The notes under the pieces were generated by a model that saw only the letters and a program-made list of their open reading frames with translations, made no database searches and was not told the DNA's origin. A stretch of 64,000 bases of DNA, taken from Acidobacteriota bacterium. Its GTDB lineage: Bacteria > Acidobacteriota > Vicinamibacteria > Vicinamibacterales > SCN-69-37. The stretch lies in assembly GCA_016716905.1 (NCBI GenBank), contig JADJUS010000003.1, positions 434,001 to 498,000 of the forward strand. Direction: 5' to 3'. The position numbers and the translations under genes were made by a program. Shown piece by piece: positions 37,549 through 47,646 of the stretch; within the stretch, counting starts at the first letter, position 1, and every line of letters begins with the position of its first letter.

Positions 37549-38118
37549 CTACTTGCCGAGCAGGTCGATGTCTTTTTTCTTCTGCAGCTCGTCGATCTGG
37601 CCAATCTTCTGATCGGTAATGCGCTGCACATCTTCAAGCCCGCGTCGCTCGTCGTCTTCCGAGATGGCGGAGTCCTTGAGGAACTTCTTCAGTTTGTCGT
37701 TCGCGTCGCGACGAATCTGGCGCACGGCGTTGCGGCCTTCTTCGGTGTACTTGTGCATGAGCCGCGACATTTCCTTGCGGCGTTCTTCGGTGAGCGACGG
37801 AATCGGGATCCGGATCACTTTGCCGTCCGACGCGGGATTGAGCCCGAGGTTGCTTTTCTGCACCGCGCGCTCAATCGCTGCGATGAGCGACGGGTCGAAG
37901 GGCTGCGCCACAATCAGCGACGGTTCGGGCACCGAGAGCTGCGCCACCTGGTTGAGGGGCATCAGCGATCCGTACGCCTCCACGTGCACCGGGTCGAGGA
38001 TGGAGATCGACGCGCGACCGGTGCGCAGGCCCGCCAGTTCCTTGCGCACGTGTTCTATCGCGCCATCCATCCGCGTGGTGACTTCGGCATACAGTCCTTT
38101 GAGGTCGGTGACGTCCAT
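37549..38118 (-). CDS. frr: Ribosome recycling factor
   Basis: A 189-residue protein of typical length. VTTRMDGAIEHVRKELAGLRTGRAS and the C-terminal RDANDKLKKFLKDSAISEDDERRG are signatures of RRF, which splits post-termination ribosomes with EF-G. It follows pyrH by 33 bp, in the conserved rpsB-tsf-pyrH-frr order. Confidence 0.97.
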   Translation of the reverse strand: MDVTDLKGLYAEVTTRMDGAIEHVRKELAGLRTGRASISILDPVHVEAYGSLMPLNQVAQLSVPEPSLIVAQPFDPSLIAAIERAVQKSNLGLNPASDGKVIRIPIPSLTEERRKEMSRLMHKYTEEGRNAVRQIRRDANDKLKKFLKDSAISEDDERRGLEDVQRITDQKIGQIDELQKKKDIDLLGK

Positions 38119-38151
38119 ACGAGGCTCCAGGAAAAGGAAACGATCAGATCG

Positions 38152-38877
<726 letters not shown>

Positions 38878-38887
38878 TTATAAGGCA

Positions 38888-39127
38888 TTCACCATGAAGT
38901 GCATGAAGTTCCATGAAGGCGCGGGGTTGGAGGCCCGGCTCCGCCGGGGCCGCGCGATCGAAGGGACGTCACCCACGAACACACCAAGACGTGCAGACGT
39001 GCAACGGTGCGTTCGTGAGTGACGTCCCTTCGATCGCGCGTGCCGCCGAAGGCGGCCGCCAACCCCGCGCTTCTGATCACTTGCCCTTGATGAATCTCCA
39101 TGGAACTTCATGGATCTTCATGGTGAA
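38888..39127. repeat. Cloverleaf-like palindromic element, copy A3, inside operon
   Basis: Ends TTCACCAT and ATGGTGAA. The stem 38919-38930 with 39059-39070 (GCGCGGGGTTGG) is perfect and has changed from A1/A2 in a compensated way. The central hairpin 38952-38980 with 39011-39039 (28 of 29 paired) has arms CGAAGGGACGTCAC, diverged from A1/A2 but self-complementary. It fills the gap between tsf and pyrH within the same operon. Confidence 0.92.
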
Positions 39128-39133
39128 GAAGAT

Positions 39134-39739
39134 CTAGTTTGTCTCGCCGAGCTTGAAGCGGGCGAAGCGCGGAATGGCGACGTTTTCGCCAAGTTTGGCA
39201 ATCGCGGCCGTGACCACCTGACCGATCGTGACTTTCGGGTCGCGAATCGACGGCTGGTCGAGCAGCACGAACTGCTCGTAGTAGGCGCCCACCTTGCCTT
39301 CGATGATCTTCTCGATCACGTTCGCCGGCTTGCCGGAGTTTTCCATCTGCGCGCGGTAGATCGCGCGCTCGCGCTCAAGCACATCGGCCGGCACGTCCTC
39401 GCGGCGCGCGTACAGGGGGCTGGCGGCGGCGATGTGCATCGCCACTTCCTTCACCAGGGCCTGGAAGTCGTCGGTGCGGGCCACGAAGTCGGACTCGCAG
39501 TTGACCTCCACGAGCACGCCAATCTTGCCGCCCATGTGAATGTACGAGCTGACGACCCCTTCAGACGTGGACCGGCCCATCTTCTTGGCCGCCTGGGCCA
39601 GGCCGCGCTTGCGCAGCACCGTGAGCGCCGCTTCGAGGTCGCCGCCCGACTCCACCAGAGCCGCCTTGCATTCCATCATTCCCGCGCCGGTCTGGTCGCG
39701 GAGGGTCTTTACCAACTTTGCGCTGATTTCAACGGACAT
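39134..39739 (-). CDS. tsf: Elongation factor Ts
   Basis: A 201-residue EF-Ts, the nucleotide-exchange factor of EF-Tu. VKTLRDQTGAGMMECKAALVE and the TDF (here TDDFQ) segment after VNCESDFVAR are signatures. It is shorter than E. coli EF-Ts (283), consistent with the compact form found in several phyla. A hairpin with a T-run separates it from rpsB. Confidence 0.97.
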   Translation of the reverse strand: MSVEISAKLVKTLRDQTGAGMMECKAALVESGGDLEAALTVLRKRGLAQAAKKMGRSTSEGVVSSYIHMGGKIGVLVEVNCESDFVARTDDFQALVKEVAMHIAAASPLYARREDVPADVLERERAIYRAQMENSGKPANVIEKIIEGKVGAYYEQFVLLDQPSIRDPKVTIGQVVTAAIAKLGENVAIPRFARFKLGETN

Positions 39740-39761
39740 GATTCATCCTCATCTGGTAGTA

Positions 39762-39794
39762 CACAAAAGAAACGCCGGCCTTGGCAGGCCGGCG
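39762..39794 (-). terminator. Attenuator/terminator between rpsB and tsf
   Basis: On the minus strand, CGCCGGCC-TGCCAA-GGCCGGCG (39794-39773) followed by TTTCTTTTGTGT. The perfect 8-bp GC stem and T-run fit an intrinsic terminator or attenuator within the ribosomal operon, which would lower tsf output relative to rpsB. Confidence 0.75.
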
Positions 39795-39828
39795 CTTCCG
39801 GACTTGAAAAAGTTCGAGGCGCGCCGGC

Positions 39829-40602
39829 TTACGCCGACGGAGTCGGGGCGACGACGGGTGTTTCGACCGCCGCCGGCTTGACCGGCGCGGCGGGCATTTC
39901 TTCCGCTGACGCCGACTCCGCAATGCCGCGACCCGCGAGGATCGCATCGGCGATGCCGGCCGCGAACAGTCGAATCGACCGCAGCGCGTCGTCATTGCCC
40001 GGAATCACGTAGTCCACCTGATCGGGGTCGCAGTTGGTGTCCACGACGCCAATCACCGGAATCTTGAGCTTGCGCGCTTCGTCGACCGCGATCTGTTCGT
40101 TGCGCGTGTCCACGATGAACAGCGCGTCGGGCAGCCGGCTCATGCCGCGAATGCCGTCGAGGTTCTTCGAGAGCTTGCGGCGCTCCTTGTCGAGCCGCGC
40201 AATTTCCTTCTTCGAGAGCGTGTCGTAGCGCCCGTCCGTGGTCATCGCTTCCAGCTCCCGCAGCCGTCCCAGCGAACGCTGGATGGTGGAGAAGTTGGTC
40301 AGCAGGCCGCCGAGCCACCGCTGGTTGACGAAAAACATCCCGCAGCGCTGCGCCTCTTCCGCAATGGCATCCTGCGCCTGGCGCTTGGTGCCCACGAACA
40401 GGAAGGTGCCTCCCTGTGCGGCGGTGTTGGTGGTGAACTGCGCGGCTTCCTTGTAGAGCCGCGCGGTGCGCCCCAAATCGATGATGTAGATGCCGTTACG
40501 TTCGCCAAAGATGAAGGGCTTCATCTTCGGATTCCAGCGCTTGGTTTGGTGGCCGAAGTGGACGCCCGCTTCGAGCAAATCCTTCATTGCAATCGAACTC
40601 AA
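39829..40602 (-). CDS. rpsB: 30S ribosomal protein S2
   Basis: A 257-residue S2. [25 protein letters not shown] and [17 protein letters not shown] are diagnostic. The last about 30 residues are an Ala/Pro-rich extension ([16 protein letters not shown]) beyond the usual end. Second part of the rplM-rpsI-rpsB-tsf series. Confidence 0.98.
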   Translation of the reverse strand: MSSIAMKDLLEAGVHFGHQTKRWNPKMKPFIFGERNGIYIIDLGRTARLYKEAAQFTTNTAAQGGTFLFVGTKRQAQDAIAEEAQRCGMFFVNQRWLGGLLTNFSTIQRSLGRLRELEAMTTDGRYDTLSKKEIARLDKERRKLSKNLDGIRGMSRLPDALFIVDTRNEQIAVDEARKLKIPVIGVVDTNCDPDQVDYVIPGNDDALRSIRLFAAGIADAILAGRGIAESASAEEMPAAPVKPAAVETPVVAPTPSA

Positions 40603-40650
40603 GAGTGCTGCCTCGTGTCCTTGATAGTCATCGGAAAACTCAACGGAAAA

Positions 40651-41046
40651 TTAACGCTTGCTGAACTGGAAGCGCTTGCGAGCGCCCTTCTGACCGTACT
40701 TCTTGCGTTCCTTGGCGCGCGGGTCGCGCGTCAAGAGACCTTCTTTGCGGAGCGACGAACGCAGCTCCGCGTTGAACTCCAGCAACGCGCGGGCGATGCC
40801 CAGGCGCAGTGCGCCGGCCTGGCCGGCCACGCCGCCACCGGCGGTGGTGGCCATGACGTCAAATTTTTCGGTGGTTTCGGTCGCGACGAGCGGGTGCCGA
40901 ATCACCAGGCGCAACGTTTCGGTGGGGAAGGCCACTTCCACGGGCTTGGCGTTGACCGTGATGGCCCCGGCGCCGGGACGAAGGAAGACACGTGCGGTTG
41001 AGGTCTTGCGGCGCCCCGTGCCGTAGAACTGAGTTGCTGCTGCCAC
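40651..41046 (-). CDS. rpsI: 30S ribosomal protein S9
   Basis: A 131-residue S9. [19 protein letters not shown] at the start and the basic C-terminus ending [17 protein letters not shown], which reaches the P-site tRNA, are typical. It starts 2 bp after rplM on the same strand. Confidence 0.98.
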   Translation of the reverse strand: MAAATQFYGTGRRKTSTARVFLRPGAGAITVNAKPVEVAFPTETLRLVIRHPLVATETTEKFDVMATTAGGGVAGQAGALRLGIARALLEFNAELRSSLRKEGLLTRDPRAKERKKYGQKGARKRFQFSKR

Positions 41047-41048
41047 GT

Positions 41049-41480
41049 TTACGCTACCTCAAGCTTGCGCGGCTGCTGTGCCGCATGCGGGTGCTCGCCC
41101 TTGGCGTACACCTTCAATTTGCCGTACATCGCCGTGCCCAACTTTGTCTTCGGAAGCATGCCGCGCACCGCTTCCTCCACAATGCGCCGCGAATCCTTCT
41201 GGCGCACGATCTTGGCGCGCTCCTCGCGAAGCCCACCCTCGTAGCCGCTGTGGTAGCGGTACAATTTCTGTTCGTCCTTATTGCCGGTCAGCTTGACCTT
41301 CGACGCGTTCACCACGATCACGTGATCGCCCCGATCAAGAAACGGCGTCCACTCCGCCTTGTGCTTGCCCTGCAGCAACCGTGCCGCCTGGGTCGCGATG
41401 CGCCCCAGAACCAGACCGTCTGCGTCGATAACATGCCACTGCCGAGTTACGACCTTGGCGGATGGCGTAAACGTACCCAT
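41049..41480 (-). CDS. rplM: 50S ribosomal protein L13
   Basis: A 143-residue L13 with [27 protein letters not shown] and [15 protein letters not shown]. First gene of the operon, with AAGGGAAGC before its ATG and a clear promoter upstream. Confidence 0.98.
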   Translation of the reverse strand: MGTFTPSAKVVTRQWHVIDADGLVLGRIATQAARLLQGKHKAEWTPFLDRGDHVIVVNASKVKLTGNKDEQKLYRYHSGYEGGLREERAKIVRQKDSRRIVEEAVRGMLPKTKLGTAMYGKLKVYAKGEHPHAAQQPRKLEVA

Positions 41481-41519
41481 GCTTCCCTTTCAGCCGGATC
41501 CAAAGGACGGCAAACCAAA

Positions 41520-41548
41520 AGAATAGCGACGCTGTGCAGAAATGTCAA
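41520..41548 (-). promoter_or_regulatory. Sigma-70-type promoter of the rplM operon
   Basis: On the minus strand: TTGACA (41548-41543), a 17-bp spacer, then TATTCT (41525-41520). The predicted start lies about 30 bp before the rplM ATG. This is a near-consensus promoter, fitting a highly expressed ribosomal operon. Confidence 0.8.
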
Positions 41549-41671
41549 TCAATCCGGCCCCGAACCGAACAAAGCCCCCGAACAAAACCGGGGACCCCGG
41601 GCCAATCCCGGCCCACTTACGAAAGTGCAAGTCGCGCACAAGAATGGGCGGGTCACCGGGGGGCCTGATTA

Positions 41672-41732
41672 CGGGACAGGGCCTTGCTCTCTGGGAGAGT
41701 GGCATGTCTGGGCACTTGGCATCAGCCTTGCC
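41672..41732 (+). promoter_or_regulatory. Possible sigma-54 sites before pilM
   Basis: Two GG-N10-GC patterns: GGGACAGGGCCTTGCT (41673-41688) and TGGCATCAGCCTTGCC (41717-41732). The second matches the sigma-54 consensus better but would start transcription only a few bases before the pilM ATG; the first gives a leader of about 50 bases. Pilus genes are often sigma-54 controlled, but this is a pattern match only. The rest of the 267-bp divergent gap shows nothing clear. Confidence 0.3.
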
Positions 41733-41747
41733 AGTCCCCAGAGCGTA

Positions 41748-42788
41748 ATGGGACTTGTCTCCGCCTTCCGGCCACCCGTCGTCGGACTCGATCTTGGGTC
41801 GCATGCCGTCAAAGCCGTGGCTTTGCGCAAGAGCCGCCGTGGCTGGAGCCTGCTGGCCGCCGGCGAGGCCCCCCTCCCGCCTGGGGACCGGGTGACCCAG
41901 GAACAGGTGAGTGAGACCGCCGCTGCGCTCCTTGATACCCTTGGCCTCCGCCGGGCCCACATTGCTGCCGCCGTCTCCGGACAGGCCGTCATCGTCAAGC
42001 GGCTGGCCCTGCCGCCCATGGGCCAGAAGGAACTGGCCGAAGCGATTCCCTGGGAAGCCGAACAGTACATTCCGTTTGCCCTGGCCGATGTGCAGCTCGA
42101 TTACCAGGTGCTCAACGGCCAAGCCACGGCCCTGCCGGCTGACGCCCTCGACATCCTGTTGGTAGCGGCCAGAAAAGACCGGGCTGACGAACGGGTAGCC
42201 GTGGTCACGGCCACCGGACGCCGGCCGGCCGTGCTCGACGTCGAGGCGTTCGCCCTGGCCAATGCCTACGAGGTGAACTACCCCCACCGGACCGACGCCG
42301 TGTCAGCCCTGGTTCATATCGGGCGGAACGCCACCATCGTGTGTGTGCTCGAGCACGGGCAACTCGTGTTCACTCGCGACCTGGGTCTTGGCGGCGCGGC
42401 GTACACCACCGCGCTTGAGCGCGAAATTGGCCTGGACCCGGTGGCCGCGCGCCGCATCCTGCACGGCCAAAAGGGCAACGGAGACATGGCGGTCGCCGGC
42501 GTGCTGCGCGATGTCCACCTGCAACTCATCACCGAAATTCGCAAGACGCTGGACTTCTACTGGAGCACGGCCAGTCCGATGGCCCTCAGCCGCATCGTGT
42601 TGTCGGGCGGCGCGTGCCGCGTGGAAGGCCTGGGTCCGGCGCTCGACAACGAGTTTCAGACCACCGTGGAGTGGTGCGACCCGTTCCGGCAGATCGCCCG
42701 GCCGCCGCGCGCCATCGGCGCCGACCTTGACGGCCCGTCGTTTGCCGTGGCCGTGGGGCTCGCCCTTCGCCGGGAGAACGACCGATGA
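41748..42788 (+). CDS. pilM: Type IV pilus assembly protein PilM
   Basis: A 346-residue actin-like ATPase of the pilus inner-membrane platform. It begins PPVVGLDLGSHAVKAVAL, has LPPMGQKELAEAIPWEAEQYIPF, and a second domain with FTRDLGLGGAAYTTALE and IVLSGGACRVEGLG (phosphate and adenosine loops). ATG at 41748 fits family start; upstream sequence in the same frame is not coding. Overlaps pilN by 4 bases. Confidence 0.95.
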   Translation: MGLVSAFRPPVVGLDLGSHAVKAVALRKSRRGWSLLAAGEAPLPPGDRVTQEQVSETAAALLDTLGLRRAHIAAAVSGQAVIVKRLALPPMGQKELAEAIPWEAEQYIPFALADVQLDYQVLNGQATALPADALDILLVAARKDRADERVAVVTATGRRPAVLDVEAFALANAYEVNYPHRTDAVSALVHIGRNATIVCVLEHGQLVFTRDLGLGGAAYTTALEREIGLDPVAARRILHGQKGNGDMAVAGVLRDVHLQLITEIRKTLDFYWSTASPMALSRIVLSGGACRVEGLGPALDNEFQTTVEWCDPFRQIARPPRAIGADLDGPSFAVAVGLALRRENDR

Positions 42789-43378
42789 TTCGCGTCAACC
42801 TGCTGGCCTCGGGCACCGAACCTGCGCACAAGCCGTGGCACAAGCTGTTTGTGATACCGCAGGAGCAACGCGCGGCGCTGATTGGCCTCACGATGCTTGT
42901 GGCCACCGCCATCGGCGTGGGCACCTGGTGGTGGTCCATCGATCGCGAACGCAAACGGGTGGACGCCGAAATTTCCGTCGCCGAAGCGGCCCTGACCCAG
43001 TTGAAGGAAGCCTCGCGGCTTGTGGAATTGGCCACGGCGCGCGAGGCCGACCTCAAGCAGCGCCTCGCCCTGATCGATCGCCTGCGCGCCACGCAGCGCG
43101 CCCCCGTGGTGCTGCTCGACACGATCAGCAAGTCGCTGTCGGAAGGCCTGTGGCTCCTGGACCTCAAACAAAACGGCGCCATGGTGCAGCTTGAAGGACG
43201 CGCCATGTCGTTGTCGGCGCTGACCGATTTCATCGACCGCCTCCAGGTGTCGGGGCGGTTCGCGCACACGATCGACATCGTCACCACCAGCATGGAAACG
43301 GTGGCCTCACAGTCGGTGGTGCGTTTCGCGATTCGCGGCGAAGTGACAGCCCTGGCTGGTCCTGAGGGAGACCAGTAG
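42785..43378 (+). CDS. pilN: Type IV pilus assembly protein PilN
   Basis: A 197-residue single-pass membrane protein. MIRVNLL at the N-terminus is the PilM-binding motif; a membrane segment (ALIGLTMLVATAIGVGTWWW) and a coiled coil with a C-terminal ferredoxin-like fold (LLDTISKSLSEGLWLLDLKQNG) follow. Overlaps pilM (ATGA). Confidence 0.94.
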   Translation: MIRVNLLASGTEPAHKPWHKLFVIPQEQRAALIGLTMLVATAIGVGTWWWSIDRERKRVDAEISVAEAALTQLKEASRLVELATAREADLKQRLALIDRLRATQRAPVVLLDTISKSLSEGLWLLDLKQNGAMVQLEGRAMSLSALTDFIDRLQVSGRFAHTIDIVTTSMETVASQSVVRFAIRGEVTALAGPEGDQ

Positions 43379-43380
43379 TC

Positions 43381-43968
43381 ATGGCAAAAAGTTTTCATCA
43401 GTATTCGCCGAAGGCGCAGGCCGTGATGTGCGGCATCGTGTCGATCTTCGGACTGGCCGCCGCATGGCAGGTGCTCATTTCACCCGACCGCGCCGAACTC
43501 GCGGTGCGGCGCACACGGCTGGCCACGGTGCTCGCCGACGTCGACAAGGCGACACTCACCGCGCAGCGCCTGCCGGCGGTCAAAAAACAGGTAGCGGCGC
43601 TCGAAGCCAAACTCCACGAAACCACCGCCGTGCTGCCCGACGAAAAGGATGCGCAAGTAGTACTGCGGGGCTTGCACGTGCTCGCGAGCGAAACCAATCT
43701 CAGCCTCAGCAACTTCACCCCCAAGCCGGTCGCCGACCGCGAGCAGTATTCGGAATGGCCCATCGAAGTGGGCCTGCAGGGCGGCTATCACGACCTGAGC
43801 CGCTTCTTCGATCGCGTGGCGTCGGATTCACGCCTGATTTCAGTCTCCAATCTGCACTTGCGGGTCAACACCACCGCCGACGGCAAAGGCGCCCTGGTGC
43901 TCGCGTCGTGTACCGCCACCACATTTGTCTTCAGCACCGCGACATCTGAATCGGGAGGTCGACCGTGA
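43381..43968 (+). CDS. pilO: Type IV pilus assembly protein PilO
   Basis: A 195-residue membrane protein. Membrane segment AVMCGIVSIFGLAAAWQVLI, a coiled coil (TRLATVLADVDKATLTAQRLPAV), and the PilO-type PVADREQYSEWPIEVGLQGGYHDLSRFFDRVA domain. It pairs with PilN and overlaps pilP by 4 bases. Confidence 0.94.
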   Translation: MAKSFHQYSPKAQAVMCGIVSIFGLAAAWQVLISPDRAELAVRRTRLATVLADVDKATLTAQRLPAVKKQVAALEAKLHETTAVLPDEKDAQVVLRGLHVLASETNLSLSNFTPKPVADREQYSEWPIEVGLQGGYHDLSRFFDRVASDSRLISVSNLHLRVNTTADGKGALVLASCTATTFVFSTATSESGGRP

Positions 43969-44426
43969 CCGCAGCAAGACTCCTCGTGCTTGGTGTGGGG
44001 CTGTCGCTCTGCGCCGGCGTGGTCTCCCACGCGCAGGAAATCAAGATCGGCACCCGCGTCGGCGTGCCGGCGTCCGGGTACGACTCGGGCGGGCGTCGCG
44101 ACCCGTTCGCCAGCCTGATCAAGGAACAACCCACGAACGTCCCCGAGGCCGACGTCACGCGCGCCAAGGGCCTGGCCGGTGTGGCGGTCGTGGATGCGGT
44201 CGTCACCGGCATCATCACCAGCGGCCAGAAGTGGATCGCCATTGTGGCGGGCCCCGACGGCAACACCTATCTCGCTCGGACCAACGACAAGTTGCATGAC
44301 GCTGTGGTGCGTCGCATCGATCGCGACGCGGTGACCTTCCTCGCGCGTGTGCCCGATGGGACCGGCACCATCGTGTCGCGCGAAGTGAAAAAAGGCCTCC
44401 GGCCAATAACAGGAGCAGGACGATGA
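43965..44426 (+). CDS. pilP: Type IV pilus assembly protein PilP
   Basis: A 153-residue periplasmic protein connecting PilNO to the secretin. It has a signal peptide (LLVLGVGLSLCAGVVSHA), the conserved GGRRDPFASL segment, and a beta-rich C-domain (VVDAVVTGIITSGQKWIAIV, TYLARTNDKLHDAVVRRI). Overlaps pilQ by 4 bases. Confidence 0.9.
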   Translation: MTAARLLVLGVGLSLCAGVVSHAQEIKIGTRVGVPASGYDSGGRRDPFASLIKEQPTNVPEADVTRAKGLAGVAVVDAVVTGIITSGQKWIAIVAGPDGNTYLARTNDKLHDAVVRRIDRDAVTFLARVPDGTGTIVSREVKKGLRPITGAGR

Positions 44427-45745
44427 TGGGCGCTCGGTTGCTGCGGTGCGCCGTCATTGGCGCGTGGTGCGTCTCGAGCGTCATGCTTGTGGCGCAGGTG
44501 CCGTCCACTTTTACGACGCCTCAGGAAACGGTCAAGCGTTACACCGGCGCGGTGGGCGATTTCGATTTCCAGGGCGCGGATTTGCGAGCGGTCCTCCGGT
44601 CGTTTGCGGAAGTGAGCGGCCTCAACATCGTCATCGATTCCGCCGTGGACGGCACCGTGGACATCAAGCTGATGCGGGTGCCGTGGGATCAGGCGCTCGA
44701 CGTCATCCTCAAGAGCAACAAACTCTCCTACATCGTGGAGGGCAACGTGGTGCGCATCGTGCCGCTGACGGTGCTTGACGCTGAAAATCTGGCGCGCCAG
44801 AAGCTGGCGGATTCCCAGGCGCCCACGTCGATCGAAACACGCGCCTACACCTTGAACTACGCGCGGGCCGAGGAACTTGAACCACTGCTGAAAGTGGCCG
44901 TGCTCTCCAAGTTCGGCAACGTGCAGCATGACAAGCGCACCAACACGTTGATCGTGCGCGACCTGCCCGACCGGCTGGTGGCGACAGCGGATCTGATCGC
45001 GACGCTGGACAAGGCCGAACCGCAGGTGGAAATCGAAGCCCGCATCGTGCAGACCAATCGTGATTCCGCGCGCGCGCTCGGTGTGCAGTGGGGCGGGGGC
45101 GGCCGGCTCGATCCGCAGATCGGCAACACCACCGGCCTGAACTTCCCCAACAGCGGATCCGTCGTGGCCGGCACGGACCTGTCTGCCGCCTCACCGAGCA
45201 CGACGGTCGGTCTGGCGATGCGTTCGATCACCGGCGCCCTCAATCTCGACGTCGCGCTCTCGGCGCTTGAGCGCACCGGCAACGGCCGCGTGATCTCGTC
45301 GCCCAAGGTGACCACGCAGAACAACAAACAGGCCGAGATGACGCAGGGTGTGCAGATTCCCATCCAGAAGGATCAGAACAACACCGTCACCATCGAATTC
45401 AAGGACGCCGCCCTCAAGCTGATGGTCACGCCGCGGATTACCGCCGCTGACACCGTGATCATGGACGTGGAACTCGAAAACGCCACGCCGGACTTCAGCA
45501 AGGCGGTGAATGGCATCCCGCCGATCGACACCCAGCGGGCGAAGACATCGGTGCAGGTGACCGACGGTGCGACCACGGTCATCGGCGGCATCAACGTCAG
45601 CCGGGAACAGTCCTCACAAGATCGCACACCTGTGCTGCATCGGATTCCGCTGCTCGGGTGGCTGTTCAAGAACGACACCAGTCAGGACGAAAACCGGGAG
45701 CTTCTCATTTTCATCACCCCTCGCATTGTGCGGAGTCCGTCATGA
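44423..45745 (+). CDS. pilQ: Type IV pilus secretin PilQ (short form)
   Basis: A 440-residue outer-membrane secretin. After a signal peptide it has an STN-type domain (FDFQGADLRAVLRSFAEVSGLNIVID), an N1/NolW domain (YTLNYARAEELEPLLK), and the secretin core (ALSALERTGNGRVISSPKV, GVQIPIQ, RIPLLGWLF, ELLIFITPRIV). It lacks the AMIN repeats of classical PilQ (about 700 residues), so peptidoglycan anchoring must come from another protein. Overlaps the next gene (ATGA). Confidence 0.92.
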   Translation: MMGARLLRCAVIGAWCVSSVMLVAQVPSTFTTPQETVKRYTGAVGDFDFQGADLRAVLRSFAEVSGLNIVIDSAVDGTVDIKLMRVPWDQALDVILKSNKLSYIVEGNVVRIVPLTVLDAENLARQKLADSQAPTSIETRAYTLNYARAEELEPLLKVAVLSKFGNVQHDKRTNTLIVRDLPDRLVATADLIATLDKAEPQVEIEARIVQTNRDSARALGVQWGGGGRLDPQIGNTTGLNFPNSGSVVAGTDLSAASPSTTVGLAMRSITGALNLDVALSALERTGNGRVISSPKVTTQNNKQAEMTQGVQIPIQKDQNNTVTIEFKDAALKLMVTPRITAADTVIMDVELENATPDFSKAVNGIPPIDTQRAKTSVQVTDGATTVIGGINVSREQSSQDRTPVLHRIPLLGWLFKNDTSQDENRELLIFITPRIVRSPS

Positions 45746-46347
45746 TGTTCACGTCCACCCCCAGAACTGTCCGGGCACTCGGCCTGCTTGCCGTGCTGAC
45801 CCTGACCAACGCCTGCGCCGCGAATGGGCGTACGGGAGAGGCCAGCTCGTACCTCATCGTGACCTCGATGACCGCCGCGTCAGGCGCGAAGCCTTCAGAA
45901 TTTGGCGGCGTGCTTTCGTCCGATGTGGTGACGGTGGTCAACAATTCACCAACCATCCTTGAAGACATGGCCCAGGTGCAGTTCCGGCTGGCCATGAAAG
46001 ACCCGACCATCACCGAGCCGTCGGCGGTCAACAGCATCACCGTGAAGGGATATCGCGTCACGTTCTCGCGGTCTGACGGCCGCAACACGCCTGGTGTGGA
46101 TGTGCCGTATCCATTTGACGGCGCCATGACCGCCACGGTCAGCGGCACGGCCACGGCATCGCTCGTGCTCGTCCGGGTGCAGGCCAAACTCGAGCGGCCA
46201 CTCAGCCTGTTGGCGTTTGGTGGCGGCGCCGTCGTGATCTCCACGTTTGCCGACGTGGTGTTTTATGGAACCGACCAGGCGGGACGGGACGTCACCGTGA
46301 CCGCAAGAATCAGTGTGAACTTTGCCGATTGGGGTGATCCGGAATGA
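45742..46347 (+). CDS. Lipoprotein in the pil operon
   Basis: A 201-residue lipoprotein (signal ALGLLAVLTLTNAC, lipid Cys near 25). The mature part is beta-rich, for example VTVVNNSPTILEDMAQVQFRLAMKD and NSITVKGYRVTFSRSDG. No known family recognised. Position between pilQ and a PKD protein, with 4-base overlaps on both sides, suggests a role at the secretin or pilus exit. Confidence 0.8.
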   Translation: MMFTSTPRTVRALGLLAVLTLTNACAANGRTGEASSYLIVTSMTAASGAKPSEFGGVLSSDVVTVVNNSPTILEDMAQVQFRLAMKDPTITEPSAVNSITVKGYRVTFSRSDGRNTPGVDVPYPFDGAMTATVSGTATASLVLVRVQAKLERPLSLLAFGGGAVVISTFADVVFYGTDQAGRDVTVTARISVNFADWGDPE

Positions 46348-47646
46348 GCGCGATCCATCGTCGTGCCGTGGTTGTGGCCCTGGCCGTTGTCGCCAGTGTG
46401 TCCTGTAGCGTGGAACCGGCATCAGTGCCGGTCCCGAGCGGTCCCTCCGAACTGGCGTTGTCGCTGGGCGTGTCCGCCTCGCCCGACATGATCAGCCAGG
46501 ACGGCGTGTCCACATCGCGCCTCAACATCACGGCGCGTGATTCAAACGGCCTGCCGAAATCCGGCGTGGCCCTGCGCCTCGACATCCTGGTGCAGGACAT
46601 CAGCGGCGCCCTGGTGCCGGCCGACTACGGGACGCTGAGCAACCGTTGGCCGTCCACCGGCAGCGATGGCACCGTGGGCGTCACCTACATCGCGCCACCC
46701 ACACCAAACGGTGGCGTGGTCACGAACCGCGTGGTCACGTTCCGCGTGATTCCGATCGGCACCGATTATTCAGACGCGCTGTCGCGTACGGTGGACCTGC
46801 TCCTCGTGCCGCCCGGCACGATTCGGCCCCCGACGCGCATGGTGCCCAAATTCACCTATTCGCCGTCGGGCCCCCGCACGTACGACACGGTCTTTTTTGA
46901 CGCGTCCAGCACGTCCGATCCCGACGCGGCGATCGTCTCCTACCAGTGGCAGTTTGGCGATGGCAGCACCAGCACGGGCCGCCAGGCCACCCATAGTTAC
47001 GAGCTGGCGGGGAGTTATGGCGTGGTGCTGACCGTCAGCGACGCATTCGGCACCAGCGTGTCAACCCCGGTCACCCAGATTTCGGTCTCGACCTCGCCCG
47101 GCCCGAACGCGCAGTTCACCTACTCGCCGACCGCGCCCGGCCTCGGCACCAACGTCATCTTCAACGCGGCGGCCTCCACGGCGCCTCCCGGACGTCGCAT
47201 CACGGGCTACAACTGGGATCTTGGCGACGGCACGTTCGTCGAAGGCATCGCCGTGCAGCACAGAATGCACGGTCACGGGCACCTTCACGGTGGTGCTGCA
47301 GGTGACCGACGACGCCGGCCGCACCAGCGTGGCCACGCAGACGCTGACGGTGGGCGACCTCAGCTCGCCAAACGCGCAGTTCACCATGTCACCAACGGCG
47401 CCGGGTATCGGCACGACGGTGGTGTTCAACGCGACGGCGTCCACCGTGCCGGCAGGGCGGACGATTGTCTCCTACGAGTGGGACTTCGGCGTGCCTGGAG
47501 GCACCGGGTCTGGTGTCACATCGACATTCCAGTACGCAAGCGCGGGTACGTTCACCGTGGTGCTGACGGTCACCGACAACACCGGCCGCAAGGGTGTGCG
47601 GTCCGCCACCATTACCGTGGTGCCGCCTCCCGAGGAGGAGCAGTGA
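46344..47646 (+). pseudogene. PKD-domain lipoprotein with frameshift
   Basis: A lipoprotein (signal with Cys in SVSCSVEPA) carrying an Ig-like N-domain and three PKD domains. PKD1 (FTYSPSGPRTYDTVFFDASS, WQFGDGSTSTG) and PKD2 (AQFTYSPTAPGLGTNVIFNAA, YNWDLGDGTF) read in one frame. At about 47255-47272 the frame shifts by +1 (around CACAGAATGCACGG), and the rest of PKD2 and all of PKD3 (AQFTMSPTAPGIGTTVVFNAT) continue in the other frame to a TGA at 47644-47646. One extra base would explain it. It may be a sequencing error or a real lesion. PKD domains usually mediate extracellular binding. Confidence 0.85.

Noticed and set aside
40992..42788. N-terminally extended pilM frame
   Set aside because: The extension runs antisense across rplM and part of rpsI. 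PilM similarity begins at the ATG at 41748.
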